Source: Plakobranchus ocellatus (lineage: Eukaryota; Mollusca; Gastropoda; Plakobranchidae). From it: a stretch of 64,000 nt of DNA. This document shows positions 1 to 13,600 of this stretch, piece by piece. The DNA lies in the NCBI GenBank assembly GCA_019648995.1, contig BLXT01008557.1:228032-292031 (forward strand), written 5' to 3'. The notes beneath the pieces were generated by a model. That model was not told where the DNA came from and did not search any database. It saw only the letters and a program-made list of their open reading frames with translations. Both the position numbers and the translations under genes were made by a program. The first letter of the stretch is position 1. The number at the start of each line of letters is the position of its first letter.

Positions 1-1665
1 GCGGAAGTTAACGAAAGTGCCGTACGAATAGATAATTTTCTTCTCGTACGGTCCCGTACGGGCAGCCACTGCGAAAAAAAAAAGCCTAGATTCTAAGTAT
101 AGGGTCCGAGAACGGGGCCCGGTCCAGAAAGTCTACGTTTTCCAATTAAAAACGAATTTAAAAAATTGCAAGTACGAACGATTTCAACCACCATTTTTTA
201 AATCATTATTCAAATACTACAGGTATAATAAAACTCAGGGAAGGAAGTCCATTCTTGAGTCAACCCTATAGATCTATAAGTCTGAATCAAAGATCTGATC
301 AAGAATAATTTTAGATCTAAATTTAGATTAGATGGGGTCGATTCTAGCCTAGAACTAGTCAAGTTTGGAGAAAATCGAGACCTAGAATCTATTGCTTCAG
401 CTCTGGATTGTGAATCGTGGCCTGTTAAAAATACTTCGAAAGTTTAACGAATGATAAAATATGTACTTGTAAAGGACATTTTTCTTAGAAGTGTCTTCCT
501 AATTCTAGACAACCAGAACTCTGATCTCTCTAGACACTAAGGCCAAAGATCAGAAATTTTTTTGAGTAATCCATACCATCTCAGTTCTACAAAACCAATA
601 CTACAAGAAGAAATTAAGTGAGTTTAAATTGATCAGGCCTGATTGCGAAATGAAATGTGATAGAAACTCGTAAAAATGAAACACAATTTCTTGAGATATT
701 TAATGTTTTATAAATACTTCTAAATAGGACTTTGTCAACTAAAACCACCTCATTTTGTCATTATTATCGGTAGGCCTAAACAAAACCCACAATAACTAGG
801 GATCACAGATGAGATGGTAAAGATCACTTTTTTCAGGGACATATGGTCATCATATATGACAGCCACAAAGAAAATCTCCGTGATATTTGTGTTCGGTTTT
901 TAAGTTTTAAACTTTTATAATTTTAGGTCCAGGTTTGAACTTTCACTTTCATTTGAAACACACAAAAACATTTAAATTTACTTAGTCTATTATTTATAAA
1001 TATATATATGTATTCTAATAGGATTTATAGAAAATGGAAGTTTGCCCATTGTGACATTAAAAGTAGAGCATGTTTTGTCAAAGATAAAGAAAAAAGAAAA
1101 AAAAACTGTATATGCATGTTGTAATTTATATACACAGGAAAGTTCACAAGGCTAATCAATTCAGAAACCACAGATTGATTTTAAAAAAAAAAAGGATTTA
1201 ATTTTCCAGAGTGTATTTTTCACAATTTACATTGTACAGGAGAAATGAATAGTAAAGCTAGGAAGTAAGATTCTGTGTATCCATAAATTTTGCCTAATTG
1301 AGTTTTTAAAGGGGAACAAGTTCATATTCAGTCATTTGGTTTAACTTTCAACTTGCCATGACCTGGCAAATTAAATCGCTTCTCTTGAAGAAACCAAAAA
1401 AAAAAAAAAAAACCTGCCCATGAGTATCGCAAGAAACTTTGGACATAAATCCAACAAACACATGGATTACTTCATACTAATCAAAGAAGTGCATTGAAAT
1501 TCCTTTCTTAGGAATTTATCACAGCATATAATGACAAAACCAATGATATATTAAAATAAGGGCCTGATGAAATAAGCAACAATCCCTTCCAATGGAGATA
1601 GAAGTCAATGGCTATCTCCACCAAAATGTCCCTATGAAAATTACTGTGGCAATAGAGCCAACCAA
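1..1665. other. Gene-free left flank
   Basis: I see no convincing exon, RNA gene or element end in this AT-rich stretch. If the minus-strand exon at 2040-2177 is real, this would be its first intron. AGATCTA-type words cluster at about 265-330. A TAGGCCTA palindrome lies at 771-778. Confidence 0.5.
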
Positions 1666-1949
1666 TTAACCTTGTCCATACGTGTGGGGTAATTTTTTTT
1701 ATTTAAAATGGGAATTTTCCTTTCAGCTTTTAAGTATTCCTCAAAAATTCAATTTGACATATCATTACATAATAATGATTGACAGAAAATCAATATTGAA
1801 CTGACCTGAGGTCATTTCTGAAACCCTCCATAATTTTTTTACTATGTTAAGTATGGAGCGATTTTGTTACCCCCAGATAAGACTATTGCTACTCAGTTAC
1901 CCTTGATGTATGGATACGATAATAAAATTCCTCGTTCGAATAGGGTTAA
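1666..1949. mobile_element. TTAA-flanked MITE (piggyBac-like), short copy
   Basis: The unit is bounded by TTAA on both sides (1666-1669 and 1946-1949). Its imperfect inverted ends read CCTTGTCCATACG on the left and CGTTCGAATAGGG on the right. The body matches the element at 23654-24063 over most of its length, including the block with the words GACAGAAAATCAATATTGAA. It lacks about 120 bp of iterated motif that the second copy carries, so it looks like an internal-deletion or older copy. It encodes nothing. TTAA target duplication is the hallmark of piggyBac-type transposition, so mobilisation by such an enzyme is inferred. No piggyBac transposase is seen in the window. Confidence 0.8.
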
Positions 1950-2039
1950 AGGATAAGGAAATATGGATATTGAGTGCAGATAATAATGATTTGAGTAGAA
2001 TAAAACAGTAAAAAAAACAATAGAACACAGAGATTTTAC

Positions 2040-2177
2040 TTGTTGATAGATTATACCAAAATCTATTAACTTAAACTGCATGGCAATCATTTCTTGCAAG
2101 TGTGTGCGCAGAGAGGAAGAAGAGGAGGGGATAATACCAGTCAAGGCAAGTTGCTGTAGTTCAGTAGCTTTATTCAT
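2040..2177 (-). CDS. Candidate first coding exon of an unknown minus-strand gene
   Basis: On the minus strand an ATG at 2177 opens 46 codons that end in a good donor context (CAACAA then GTAAAATC, phase 0). The peptide starts MNKATELQQLALTGII, followed by a serine run and a leucine-rich, helix-like stretch ending DFGIIYQQ. After the donor the reading frame changes to a low-quality AT-rich composition, which is what an intron looks like. I do not recognise the family. If real, the gene runs off the left edge and is divergent from the zinc-finger gene, so their promoters could lie between about 2.2 and 6.4 kb. The next exon was not found, so this may be a chance ORF. Confidence 0.38.
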
Positions 2178-3529
2178 AACATCTACTCAGACTCAACCTT
2201 AGACTTTTGCGGAGTTGCAACGAGGATTAAAGAGGGGCTTGAATATAAACAACACTCGTAGATTAGGGCTGGGATTCATTAGCAGGACTTCGGATCTCTG
2301 TGTAATCTGGATTTTGAAGCCGCAGTTAAAAAAAAATCTGCGGGGACACAAAATATAATCGGTAAAAAAGCAACATTTTTATCAATGGAAAATGAATCGT
2401 TTAAAGTACACCGTATTGTACCAGATATCAAAATAAATGTTTACAATGTTGATTTGTCGAACCCAAATTGCATATGTGTGAAAGTAGGCCTAATCCTTAT
2501 TTTTTTAAAGTGATGTTGTCTATTGTATTGAACCAAAACCATTTTCGCCTAAAACTATTTGTTTTTATAAAATACACAGAGGTGTTCTCTGGCAGTTAAA
2601 TCAAATTCATTCATTTGAAAACTCAAGCTAATCCTAGCCCTGTAGATTCACTGATCTTGTCACAAATGTCAGTGTATTTTGATGTTAACTCTTTCAAGAC
2701 AGATATTTTTTTTGGGTGCAGACGGAATTCATGCCCAAGAAACAAGAATTAAGAGACCAGTGACCGCCAATAAATCGGCATAAGTATGGAATGAATTAAA
2801 TTTTTATCTGAAAGATGTCCCAAACAAAATGTGTCTGGGTTACATGTTACACTGATAGCCAAGCTGTTAAAAGACAATCCCCACAAATGCCAAATAAACA
2901 GCATGAAAAAATGCTGGGAATGGAAGGTTGTGTGATACAACTGATAAAAATGTCAGCGTCAACAAGATTGGAAGTTATCATTTTGTGAATGTTACTGAAT
3001 TTCAAAATTGTAGACCTTGTTGGTTCACTGCAACACAAGACATGATTGGTTTTTATAAATTTGCTATATATTTTTTTTTGTTTTGTTTTGCATGAACAGT
3101 TTAAACAACCAATCCAAGTTAGGATTGAGATCTAGATCTTGCATTCAGATTAACTCTTGTTATCAGAATATAGATCTAGTTCAATAGTTGTTATAATTTT
3201 ACGAAAATCTTGGTGCTCATAAAGATGAAATCTAGAATTTACTTTCTTGATCTAATGCCAGATGTGGTCCATTTCTTTCAAAACCAAAGATCATTTTTGC
3301 TTACAAGCTCATATGACTTATTACAGACCTTTGACACCCCTTCTTCTAAAGGGCCCATAGCAAAAGCAGGCCAACTTTTCTGCTGTTCCTAGACCTTCAC
3401 AGTCCCATACATAACACACCTTTCCCAAGACAGTGTAATTGAACACAGGAAAGAACTATTGCTGGACTCTACATCAAGACTTTACATCAAGAAATCTTGC
3501 ATCTGATGTCAATCAGAATTATAACCTAA
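2178..3529. other. Intergenic stretch
   Basis: No coding exon is evident. The first part (2178-2330) is less AT-rich than its surroundings and could hold the 5' UTR or promoter of the minus-strand exon, but no TATA or initiator can be defended. Paired AGATCTAGATCT words occur at 3127-3140 and again near 3169. Confidence 0.4.
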
Positions 3530-4948
3530 GGGGCCGTTCAAATAAAATCTTACGCCTTCAGGGGGGTCTTGAACCAACGTAATATTACACTTTGTGAGGG
3601 GAAAAAGTAAAAAGGAAAAAAATGTTAACATAAAAAGCAATAAGGGGAAAGGTAACTATTCTTTGCATATAATCAATAAATGAATTAAGTCTAACAGTAT
3701 TATATCCTCTATAATTATATAAGAATGTTGATTTTCAATTTTTGCCTGTTTGCATGATTTACTTAATTACTCTTTATAAATGTAGAATTGCATATGCACA
3801 TAGCTATGTGCATATGAATGTTTTTCATGAATATGTATGGAAAGTGCATAGAGCAATGGCTGTGTTATGGATTTGCAGGATATGTCATATTATTATTATT
3901 ATTATAATTAATGTTATTATTATTATGATGATGATTATGATTATTATCATTATTACTATTATTATTATTATTATTATTATTAAAAACATTATCATTATTA
4001 CTATTATTATTATTATTATTGTCATAAGAGATCCACAAAAGCAGTTTAACTGTTACAACGATAAAAGTAATAATAAGTTCAACTTCAGTAATTCATTAAT
4101 AGCTCTCTTTTAATCCACAAAATAATCGAATGTTGAATGTTCACCTTGTCATAAAGTAGTAAGCCTTAAAGATTATTTGACTTAAGACTGCGACAATAAG
4201 TCATTACTTTGAAAATTTATTCCAATTCCTTCGTCATCCTGATATTTACCAATGTGCATGCTCAATGATTACTGAGGGCTCCAAGGCCCTTAGGATCCAA
4301 CAAGATCCACTCTCCGCTTGCCGATTATTGACAGTTCTTTAAAAAAGCTAATTAGTATACATGTGCCAGAATGATCGCTAGTCCTCCTGAGAGTCTTAAT
4401 GAAAAGTCCGTGGTTCAAATTCTAAAGAAAGCCAGTAGCAGAGTATTTTCTTTCAGGACCACTTACGAAGCAATACACATTTTAAAGAAAAAAAAATTTA
4501 ATTTTAATGGTGGTTTTGTAACAACAGAATGTATTCTATACTCCTTTAAATTTCAACTTCTCTCGGCTGCTTTCTAACCTGCAACTCGAGAAGAATGCAC
4601 ACTTAGTATATATAAGCCTTGTATAGGAGGTACGTTCTCATAAGCGGAGGCCTAGCCCAACATGCCAGAACAACCACCATGCGAGCATGCAAAATTTCAT
4701 CATGCCATGGTCATTCAACATTTTGAAAAGGGCACTTCTTAAACTACAGTTAATGCCTTGTAAGTTAACACGCCATCGACGATTGATTATTATTATTATT
4801 ATTATTGTTGTTGTTGTTGTTATTTTTGTACTTCTTGTTATTGTTATTATAATTCTTATTATAACAGGTCAACAATGTGAAAGGTGTAAGAAGGGGGAGG
4901 GGGTCAAAAAGTCCCAAAAAAGGTGTAAGATTATATTTGAACAGCCCC
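3530..4948. mobile_element. PIF/Harbinger-like non-autonomous element, 1.4 kb
   Basis: The left end is GGGGCCGTTCAAATAAAATC and the right end is its near-perfect inverse, about 27 bp in all, closing with GAACAGCCCC. Both sides carry TAA (3527-3529 and 4949-4951), matching the 3-bp TWA duplication typical of PIF/Harbinger elements. Just inside the ends are G-rich strings (ggggggtc; gggggaggggg). There is no transposase. The interior contains ATT microsatellites and anonymous sequence, so it is a large MITE or a MITE grown by microsatellite expansion. A short relative spans the gap at 45697-45856. Confidence 0.72.
3886..4023. repeat. (ATT)n microsatellite inside the Harbinger-like element
   Basis: This is an interrupted ATT/ATG trinucleotide tract of about 140 bp. 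It produces a spurious poly-isoleucine ORF. A second tract (ATT then GTT units) lies at 4784-4866 in the same element. Confidence 0.9.
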
Positions 4949-4951
4949 TAA

Positions 4952-6441
4952 TCTAGATTTTGATATTGCAAACATAAAAAAAATTTGATGCAGATCTAGA
5001 TCTAGATTTCTCTTTCTACAGGCATGAACAATCACAAACAAGGGATTAAAACCAAACCCTCCTGCTTCCCATATGATTGCAATCCTAAATTCTATATGAT
5101 TTTGAGTTATGCATATTTAACCTCATTTATTTTTAAAGATTTGATAATTTTTATGCCTTTTAATAGAAAACTTCTGAATAAGTGAATATTATGATATTAA
5201 CATTGCAGCCTATTAGTAAACTAATGAGCAATAGTTTATTTCATTGAATGAAACTGAAGTTTATTTACAGAAAAATGTCTTTAGTCGGTAATATACAAAC
5301 ACATTTCATTACCTAGCTTTGTGAGAATTGGACAATATAATTAACATATCAGCATTTTGAGTATTGCAAAGTCTTGTAAGTTTTTGTTTTAGTGTGTGAT
5401 GTTTGATGAAATTGAGGGATACAACTTCCTTTCTTTATCAAGTGCAGTGCATTGAAACATAAAATGTAATTCATTATGTTTGTTAAGCGACAAATATTAT
5501 TCTCTCCCGCATCAACTCTCACTAAATTACAGTATTATTAATAGATAAGCTTTTCGTTTGAAGAAATGTAATCCATATCTGCATGTATAAAGATGCTGAA
5601 AGTGTTGAACATAGTCGGTAACCTTTGGTTTAGAGTTTCAATCTAAGTGCATTTCATATTTATCATTTATTCAGAAATTAAATTGAGTTTGAATTTTTTA
5701 TATGTGTGTACACATTGTGTCATAAAACAGTTGGCAAACTTATGCTGGTTTTTCCTAGACTGTGATACATTTACTTCACACCCTGTACCTGAAATTTAAT
5801 GCGCCACATGTTGACTTAAAAATGTTAGGGAGGAAAAACAGAAAAATTATGTGTAGTAATTGCGACTCAGGGTCATGCCTCTGTCATTTGTGATATCTAG
5901 GCCAATATCCTTTCAATAAAAATTATAAAAAGTCAAGAAAAATGAATGGATTTGATTCTTTGTTCTATTTAGCCCAAATCATAATACTTTGTTATTTTTA
6001 CACTATTTGGTTGTATCCATTGGAATGAAAAAACATGCATTGTTGTGATTAATAATGGAAAGATTCATTTGCGATGCTTAGCCAAATTTCCTATTTTGAG
6101 CAAAACAAAACCACTACTACTTCTGTAACAAAAAATAGAAAAAAACTTGCCAGTTATCAAAGCTTAAGGTAGAGGAGATGGGACAATGCTTAAGAATGGT
6201 TGATAACTTATTTTAATGTTAATTCTCCAATCTCCAAAAATGGTACGGTATTGCTTAAGTTGTTTTCAAACTCTTCTGTAAAGAACAGTGTATGCATTCC
6301 ATTTAAGTGTGTGTTATATTGATAGCTCACATATCATGAGTATTTATATTGGCCTATCCTTTGCTTTCAGTTTAAAAGAGGTTTCATTTCAAGTTGGCAT
6401 CTCACCCACCTTAATTTTTTTCTCCTACTGACATTTGCACA
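4952..6441. other. Gene-free stretch upstream of the zinc-finger coding start
   Basis: This is an AT-rich stretch with no detectable coding exon. It is probably the 5' UTR intron of the zinc-finger gene, because position 6442 follows a pyrimidine tract and CACAG acceptor. The upstream non-coding exon was not located. Confidence 0.45.
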
Positions 6442-6457
6442 GTGCATCTGAGACAAT

Positions 6458-7474
6458 ATGAATGAAGCACTGAAGACCTCTGAAGACTGTCCCAAATCTT
6501 TGAATAGCTGTTTGGAAAAACTTGAAAAAGTAGCCATACTGTTTGTGGAATTATTGGAGCAAGCAACGCTCTATAGATGCTTAGTCCAATCTCTACAAGC
6601 TGTGCGCAGAGTCAGAGACTTGCTGAATGGTAATGTTTCTTTGTGGTCTTCGCCCAAATCAATCTACCACGATCAAGGCACCCAAACATTTGATGAAAGT
6701 AGTTGGAATATCTGCACCCACAGCCGAACTAGAACAGTAGATGATAAAAAAGTTCGAACTAGGAGAAGAAAGTTGCAAAACAGGATTTATGAGGAAATAC
6801 AAAACAAGAGGAAAGGAAAGTTAGGGGAAAGTGTAAAGAGCTCAAAGCAAACAGAAAATCAAATGATTTCTTCTCCACATCCGCGTTTAAATGATGAAAC
6901 CTGTAGAGCTATAAACAATGAACAGACTGTAGTTGAAATCAAAGCTATTAATGAATTTAAAAAAATAAATCAAGGAGGTTTGGTTACTAAAAAAAATAGC
7001 CGTCAAAAGTTAATGAGGAAGCCTATTTTATTTCAAAAATCAAACAAGCCTCTGACTGATCCTGGAGGTGCAAAGCTTTCTCTTACAAAAAGATTTCAAA
7101 ATGGCAGCAAAGTTGTCCCTGGTGGTTGCAAAAAAAGCATGAGCCAATCTTTCCATTCCTGTTTGAAACAGAGAGATAGACTCCAGCTTTACAGTTGTAA
7201 GTTTTGTAAAAATAAATTTATTTGCCAACAAAATCTTAAAGATCATATGAGCCAACAGCACAAATATTTCGACTATGGTCCAAACTTTTTGAACAAATGC
7301 CAACTTCAGTTTCAAGCACAGACTGCCCATGAGGCTCAGCAGACATATGTATGTGACTTCTGCTTCAAGACATTCAAAAGCCAATCTGTTCTCAAAGGTC
7401 ACTACATGGAATGGCATGGACTCACAGGGAAGACCAACACAAAGGTTTTGTTTTCTTGTGACTTGTGTGGTATG
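6458..7474 (+). CDS. Zinc-finger gene, coding exon 1 (residues 1-339)
   Basis: The exon begins at 6442 after a pyrimidine-rich stretch and CACAG. The first codons (TGC ATC TGA GAC AAT) contain an in-frame stop before ATG 6458, which has A at -3. Residues 1-65 are helix-prone and leucine-rich, and 95-240 are lysine/arginine-rich and probably disordered. Finger 1 has C247, C250, H263, H268 (four residues between histidines). Finger 2 has C299, C302, H315, H320. The exon stops after the first half of finger 3 (C334, C337, then Gly-Met) at a strong donor, ATG|GTAAGT, phase 0. The 3' part of the open frame (to 7495) is intron. Confidence 0.93.
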
Positions 7475-7576
7475 GTAAGTTTCAAATTTGTTTAAAAATG
7501 TACATAAATAAATTAGAATTAATTTAAGTTAAATTTCCCTTGAAAAATTTTTAGCTACTGTTGCTTAATCATAAGT

Positions 7577-7649
<73 letters not shown>

Positions 7650-10600
7650 GGATGCCAGTTTTCCAATTTTAACAGGATTTCCGACTTTTTGCCGTATTTG
7701 TATTACTTAGGAGCCAATTATACTTTAACCACAGCTTTGAGAGAACTATTTATTACTGTGAAGTTTCCTTCTTTTTTGTCAGAGGCCATTGGCATCCCTG
7801 TGTATATATGTATAATAGACCTTAGTAGAGTTATAGAGATTCGTCCCCCCCCTCTTGAGGACATCAACTAATCAGCACTCCATATATGCTAAGTCCCATA
7901 TTCACTCTTTACTATTTGTAACGTGTTGTTAAACTTGTTTTGATATGTAGGCCTACAACTCTACATCAGACAATAATATTAATAATAACATCAAGAGACA
8001 TTGTAGTTGTCTGCCTCTTAAAATAATATTACATTCACTCAATACTTTAGTATGGCAGATACAGATACACAGACACTGATATAACTATGTGCATTTTTAC
8101 TGGCTACTAATACTAAGTTCTATTCAAAGGGAACTTACAAGATATGTGAACATAAATTAATAACATGGATAGAAAGAGAACAAGAGGAAGACAAAATCGT
8201 ATGTGGAAGGGTGACATCAAGACACATAGGAGAGGGAAGCATGCCAGTTTGTCACAGGCCTTGTTTGATCTATCTTCAGCCTGCACTCAAGGGTCATGTC
8301 CGTCCACTCTTTATGTTGTCGAACCAGCTCTTTCTTCAATTTTGGTTGTTTGACAATGTCATTATTTGACACATGCACGATACAAGGCCTATTGTAAAAT
8401 TGAGAATTATTTAGATACCTTCCGTCTTTGTGAAAGGGTGCTTTCATATTCTTATGATTTATGGCAATGGCTCTCAGACTAGGGGTTGTGCACAAGCTCT
8501 ATTTTCTATGTGCTGTCTGTGTGACACACAATATGCAGAAGGCCTTGTGATACCCCACTGGAACTGTGACAAAAGGTGGAATTTCTCAATAACATTGTTG
8601 GTAAAGCAAGCGAAAAAAGACTTGGACAAAGAATGCTAAGTACATCTAGTCCTTGATACATAACAAACACAAGATGAGAGGCAAAAACCTACTTGAGTTT
8701 TGCAGATCCTCCCAAGGACTTCTGTTGAGTGTGGGGGCAAGCGAGGATGGCAAAGAAAAGAGCTGATTTAACAACATGGACGAATATGACCTTGTCCTCT
8801 TGGTACTGGCCGAAGTTAGAGTAGCATCGAGAAAGTGAGTACTGGTAGTCTACCCAGTGTGACAAACTGGGCAGACCCAAAGGAGAGAGACATGACAGAA
8901 TGTATCAAAGAAGCTGGCAAATAGAGACAGATGGAAATCCACCTCACATGAGATGAAGCTGATGATGATAATGGCGATGGCTAAAAGTGAGGCACAGAAG
9001 TACAGGTTTCTTCAGTTATGACAATACAATCAATCAATGAATCAATGTTTGCTCCTGAGCAGACCCATTGAGATTTTATTTGTTCATACACTATTGCCTA
9101 TCTAGCAGACCCATTGAGATTTTTAATGACCATACAATACTGCTTACCTGAGAAAATTAAGCTGAGTACTTTGATTTTGCTTTTTATTTATTCAATTCAT
9201 TCCTTACAGATCTTAGATACTCTTGTCAGTTTGGGTGCTGCTGCAAGATTTCTTACTACTCTGTCAATAACACTTGATCTATTCCAGTCATACTACAATT
9301 TAAGTGGTGGAATTGTGTTGTCCTTACATGTATTTTTTCCATCCTGAACTTCCTATGAGTGCATGTTACACATACTCAGATTATTTTTGCCTTCACTTTC
9401 AGTCATGCAAAGATGCAGCTGAGCTCTGCCAGCATATTGCTCTGCATCTAAATGATGGCTCCGATGTTACTTTAGCACAAGCCACAAGAGGACAGAAAAA
9501 ACTCGTTCTGTGCCAAATATGTGGCAAAGTGAGTTAGAAACTAGAGAGAATAATAAAATATGATTTCATTTATGCAAATCAGCCTTCTAAGTCTATTCAT
9601 GTAATTTTCTCACTATTTCTTTCCTTAAGTGGAACCCATTTTAAAGAAAAGCTTGAATAACAACAACTCCTGTTTTAACAAAAGATTTTAAAAAAGCAAG
9701 CCCCATTTTTTCCTTCAATTAAGCTAGACACATGTTATTTATTTTGTAAGAACGAGAACCAAAACTGCTTCCCGCTGTAATGACGGAAGTGAAAAACAAA
9801 AATGAAATAAAAAGCATCTTAAATTTCCCCAACGATCTCATGCACATACCTTAACTTGCGACAAATATGCCCAGACTACATCATCAAAATCACACAGCAG
9901 AGACATTCATTAACAAATCTTGTCTCCCAACCTTGTGGTAAACCAGAATTATTGAGAGCTGGGGTGGGAGAAAACTTAAAATTTAGATCTATAGAATAAG
10001 GATGTACTGATGATGTGTTGAGCGGGTGAAGGAAGTTACGTAACAAGAGAATCGAGAGTCAAAAATGGCATAGTGCAAGAATACTTAGAATAGTAATCTA
10101 CTCTAGCCACCAATTGTATCTCTGTGGCATAACTAGATAAAAAAAACTAAGCCTATTCGTTGAGCCTACAAATGCATATACTCCTGCAGGCTTATTTGCA
10201 AGGCCTTGTTTGATTCCATCGATAAAGAAAATTGCTTGTTAATGTTAATATTAGTGGTCATTCAGTGTCAGTATTTTTACATTATTTTGCATTCTTAAAT
10301 CTTATTGTGTTCAATGTAAGCCTACTGTGAGAGTCTACTTTTGTTTGGTTATTGATGAAACATTACCAAAATGTATAGATCTACAATGGAAAGACCATTC
10401 ACTGATCACTTGCACAAAGTAAATTTGACAGTAAGATGAGGAAAAACAATGATTTTATAATATTAATACTTAGCAGAAAAAAAATTATCTCACCACTTTC
10501 ATTTGAACATTACTATAACCATATGTTCATCACCACATCACCATCATCATCAACACCACTTTTATCATCATAATTATTCTCATCATCGTCACCACAGTCA

Positions 10601-13600
10601 TCATTGTATTCATCATCATTATCACTGTTATCATCTACATCCAGGTCATCATCATCATCATCCTAATACTGTATTTAGTAATAATCACCACCACCATCAT
10701 AACCAATCCATTGTCATCACCACTATTTGATAATCATTGGCATTATAACCCCGAGGTAGGCCCACAATTACAAAACTTTCATGGCAATCAAGTATCTTGC
10801 CATCCATGGAAGGTTTCAAACATGTTTTTTTTTTTTTAAAATTTATTTATTATTTTATTTTGCAGATAATAATTCAAAAGATTGTTATGAAAAAGAGAAA
10901 GACTGTAAATCTACATTGATGTAGCTTAGTTTTCATGCATCCATGGCTAAACCTAACTCTAAACATCAGTCATGCAAACAAGAAAAACAAATGAACCCGA
11001 TTTGATAAATTTCTCTAAACTCTCGGGCTTTCACTGTCAGAGAAGATCCAATTTCACCAATTTTCAGCACTTGTTTTGTAGGCGAAGTTGTAGGGAATGG
11101 CCATATTGATTGGCTTATCCAGCGCATTTGCATTAATGCAGGCATTTAATTTTTTACTATACAAAAGTAGGGGTTGAAAACTGCTCATGAAATACAATTT
11201 GTTTTGTAATAGCAAAGAATGGCAAAGGTTAAGTAATATAATAATAAAAATAATATCAAACATTCATTTACTCTTGCAGAGTTTGTCCACATATCCTGCT
11301 CTTGTGGCTCATCAAAAACTGCATCAAACTGGGAGCAAGTTTCACTGTGATTTTTGCAAAGAAATTTTCACTAATATTTTAGAACTAAAAAACCACAGAG
11401 AAAAACATGATAATGAAGAGAGACCTTACAAATGTCCACAGTGTGACAAAGGCTTCAAGACTCGAACTACCCTACGAACACACAAGATGCTGCATACAGG
11501 TTAAATAACTAAATCCTGATAAATTATAAAAATAATTTATAAACAAAAAAGGGGAAAGTAATAACATCAGTTTGTAATTCAAATACACATGAATTGTGGG
11601 TTAAGTTCAACTGTTTCAAGCAAATACCGGTACTTCAAATGGAAAAGGATAAAGAAAATATCGAACAAAGAGTTATATGTATTAACACATTAAATGTTTG
11701 CTCCCCCTTAGTTCACAATCATTTCAATTTGCTTCTATGATTAACCTTTAAATTTGTCTATATCATGAATGGTCTTAAAATTTGACTTGATAAAATAATC
11801 ATGCACCATCGCATTTCTACAACTAATTAGTTCGTTTATATAAAATTCTTTTTCTTTGTTTTTTTTTATTTATTGCAGGTGAACAGCCCTATGCCTGCGA
11901 TGTTTGTGGTAAGCGATTTATTCAGACCTCAGGTTTAAATGCTCACAAACTGAGGCACACAGCACAAGAGGAGAACATTTACAACAAAACCAATGTAGAT
12001 GAAACAGCAGAGAACAATCCTCTCTGCTGCAAGATTTGTGGTCGGGTATAAATTATGTTTTTTAAAACTGTCTTTTGAGCAAAAATAAATTTCCTTGGCT
12101 TGTAGGCCTATTTTATTAAAAAAAAAAAAAAGAAATGTTTTTTATCAATGTATTCATAGATACCTTATTGTCATGCCTTTTAGAGTTAAATCCACATAAG
12201 GCATATCCTATCCCTGTAGAATTTATAGCTACTACATTGTCATGCCTTTAAATTTGAGTTCAATCCAGGTAGATGCCTCCCTGTTATGGCAGATTTATAA
12301 GCACCACACTTTCATTCCTTTCAATTAGAAAGAATTTGATCAAGGTAGGATGCTTTCCTACCTGTGGCAGATTCATAGTCATTATATCATCATCATGCCC
12401 TAGACTTTGATATAGGAGGAGGGATGCCTCCTTAATCCTTAGCCTTTTAAGGTTAAACTTTGTTGTAACTTAGGTCATAAACGCAACAATCCAGGCACAC
12501 ACATCATATTATCAAATATTGTTTTGAGTTCTAAAGTTAGGTATATCGGTATGTAAAATGCCTTACAAATCAGAGCAAATTGACAGGTAGGCCTACCCTG
12601 TCGTCACAAATTTTTGAGAAGTTCTATTTTGCTAGGTGCTTCCCAAACCATGGCATAGCAGATTCACATTAATAAACACCATACATCATGCCCTTTAAAG
12701 TCAAATCTAGCATTTTAATTCTTGCAAATTCAATTAAATGATCTTGTCATCCATCCTAGTCAGTAATCTAAATTTCTTGACAGTTTAGGTGTGTTTATAT
12801 ATCCTATCTTGATTCTTATTGAGGGCCTGACACCTACATGTACAACTTACAAGACATCAATTAAAATTGTTGATGGCTAGTATATCAATAATACTAATAG
12901 ATGCAATTTATATATCAAGAGAATATGTTTCTCTATCCTTAGGGGAATTCATAGGCACATAGGTGCCTATACATCTTTGGCCTTAAAAATTATTTACTTT
13001 TTTAACCTACAGCAAAGATTTGGACAAGGATGGAATTGGATCAAGTTCCTAAATGCTGTAAACTATGATTTGTTTAGAAGTGTAAGTTTGAGACAGGCTT
13101 GTACTGGTTGGCCTTTTCAAGACACCTACTTAGTTTGATATAAAAAAAATTTTGTATGGACAAGTGTTAAAATTTGAATCAAGTGGATCTACTGTTATTT
13201 ATTGTTTTATAGCTCTACAAGACTGAGTTGCGATTGCAGGCACATCTGAAGGCACACAACCAAACTAGTGATTTACAGTGTCAGTTATGCTCTAAAATGT
13301 TTACAACTACTCGAGAGGCAGCTATTCACAAGCACACACACTTCAAAGGCAAACTCTGTTGCAAAATGTGTGGCAAGATATCGGAGTCTCGCAGCGAGCA
13401 TTATTTCCACTGCAAGAGCCATGACCCAGGTAGAGCATCGGTTTTATACTCTTTTTTACTTTCCATTTCATGCTCACCATCGAATTTCACTGTCTTATTT
13501 TCAAGACATTCCATACCTTCCAACCTGTCACTAGTTACAAAAAAAAAAAAAACTTGTCTCATCTGTTCTGTCCCTTATATTTTTGCTCAGTGTGCCAAGG

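Noticed and set aside
3742-4113. Poly-isoleucine ORF
   Set aside because: It is the translation of an ATT microsatellite.
7040-7417. 125-codon minus-strand ORF
   Set aside because: It is antisense to zinc-finger exon 1, whose fingers fix the coding strand.
10503-10730. His-rich ORF
   Set aside because: It is a CAT/CAC trinucleotide repeat in an intron, with no splice support.
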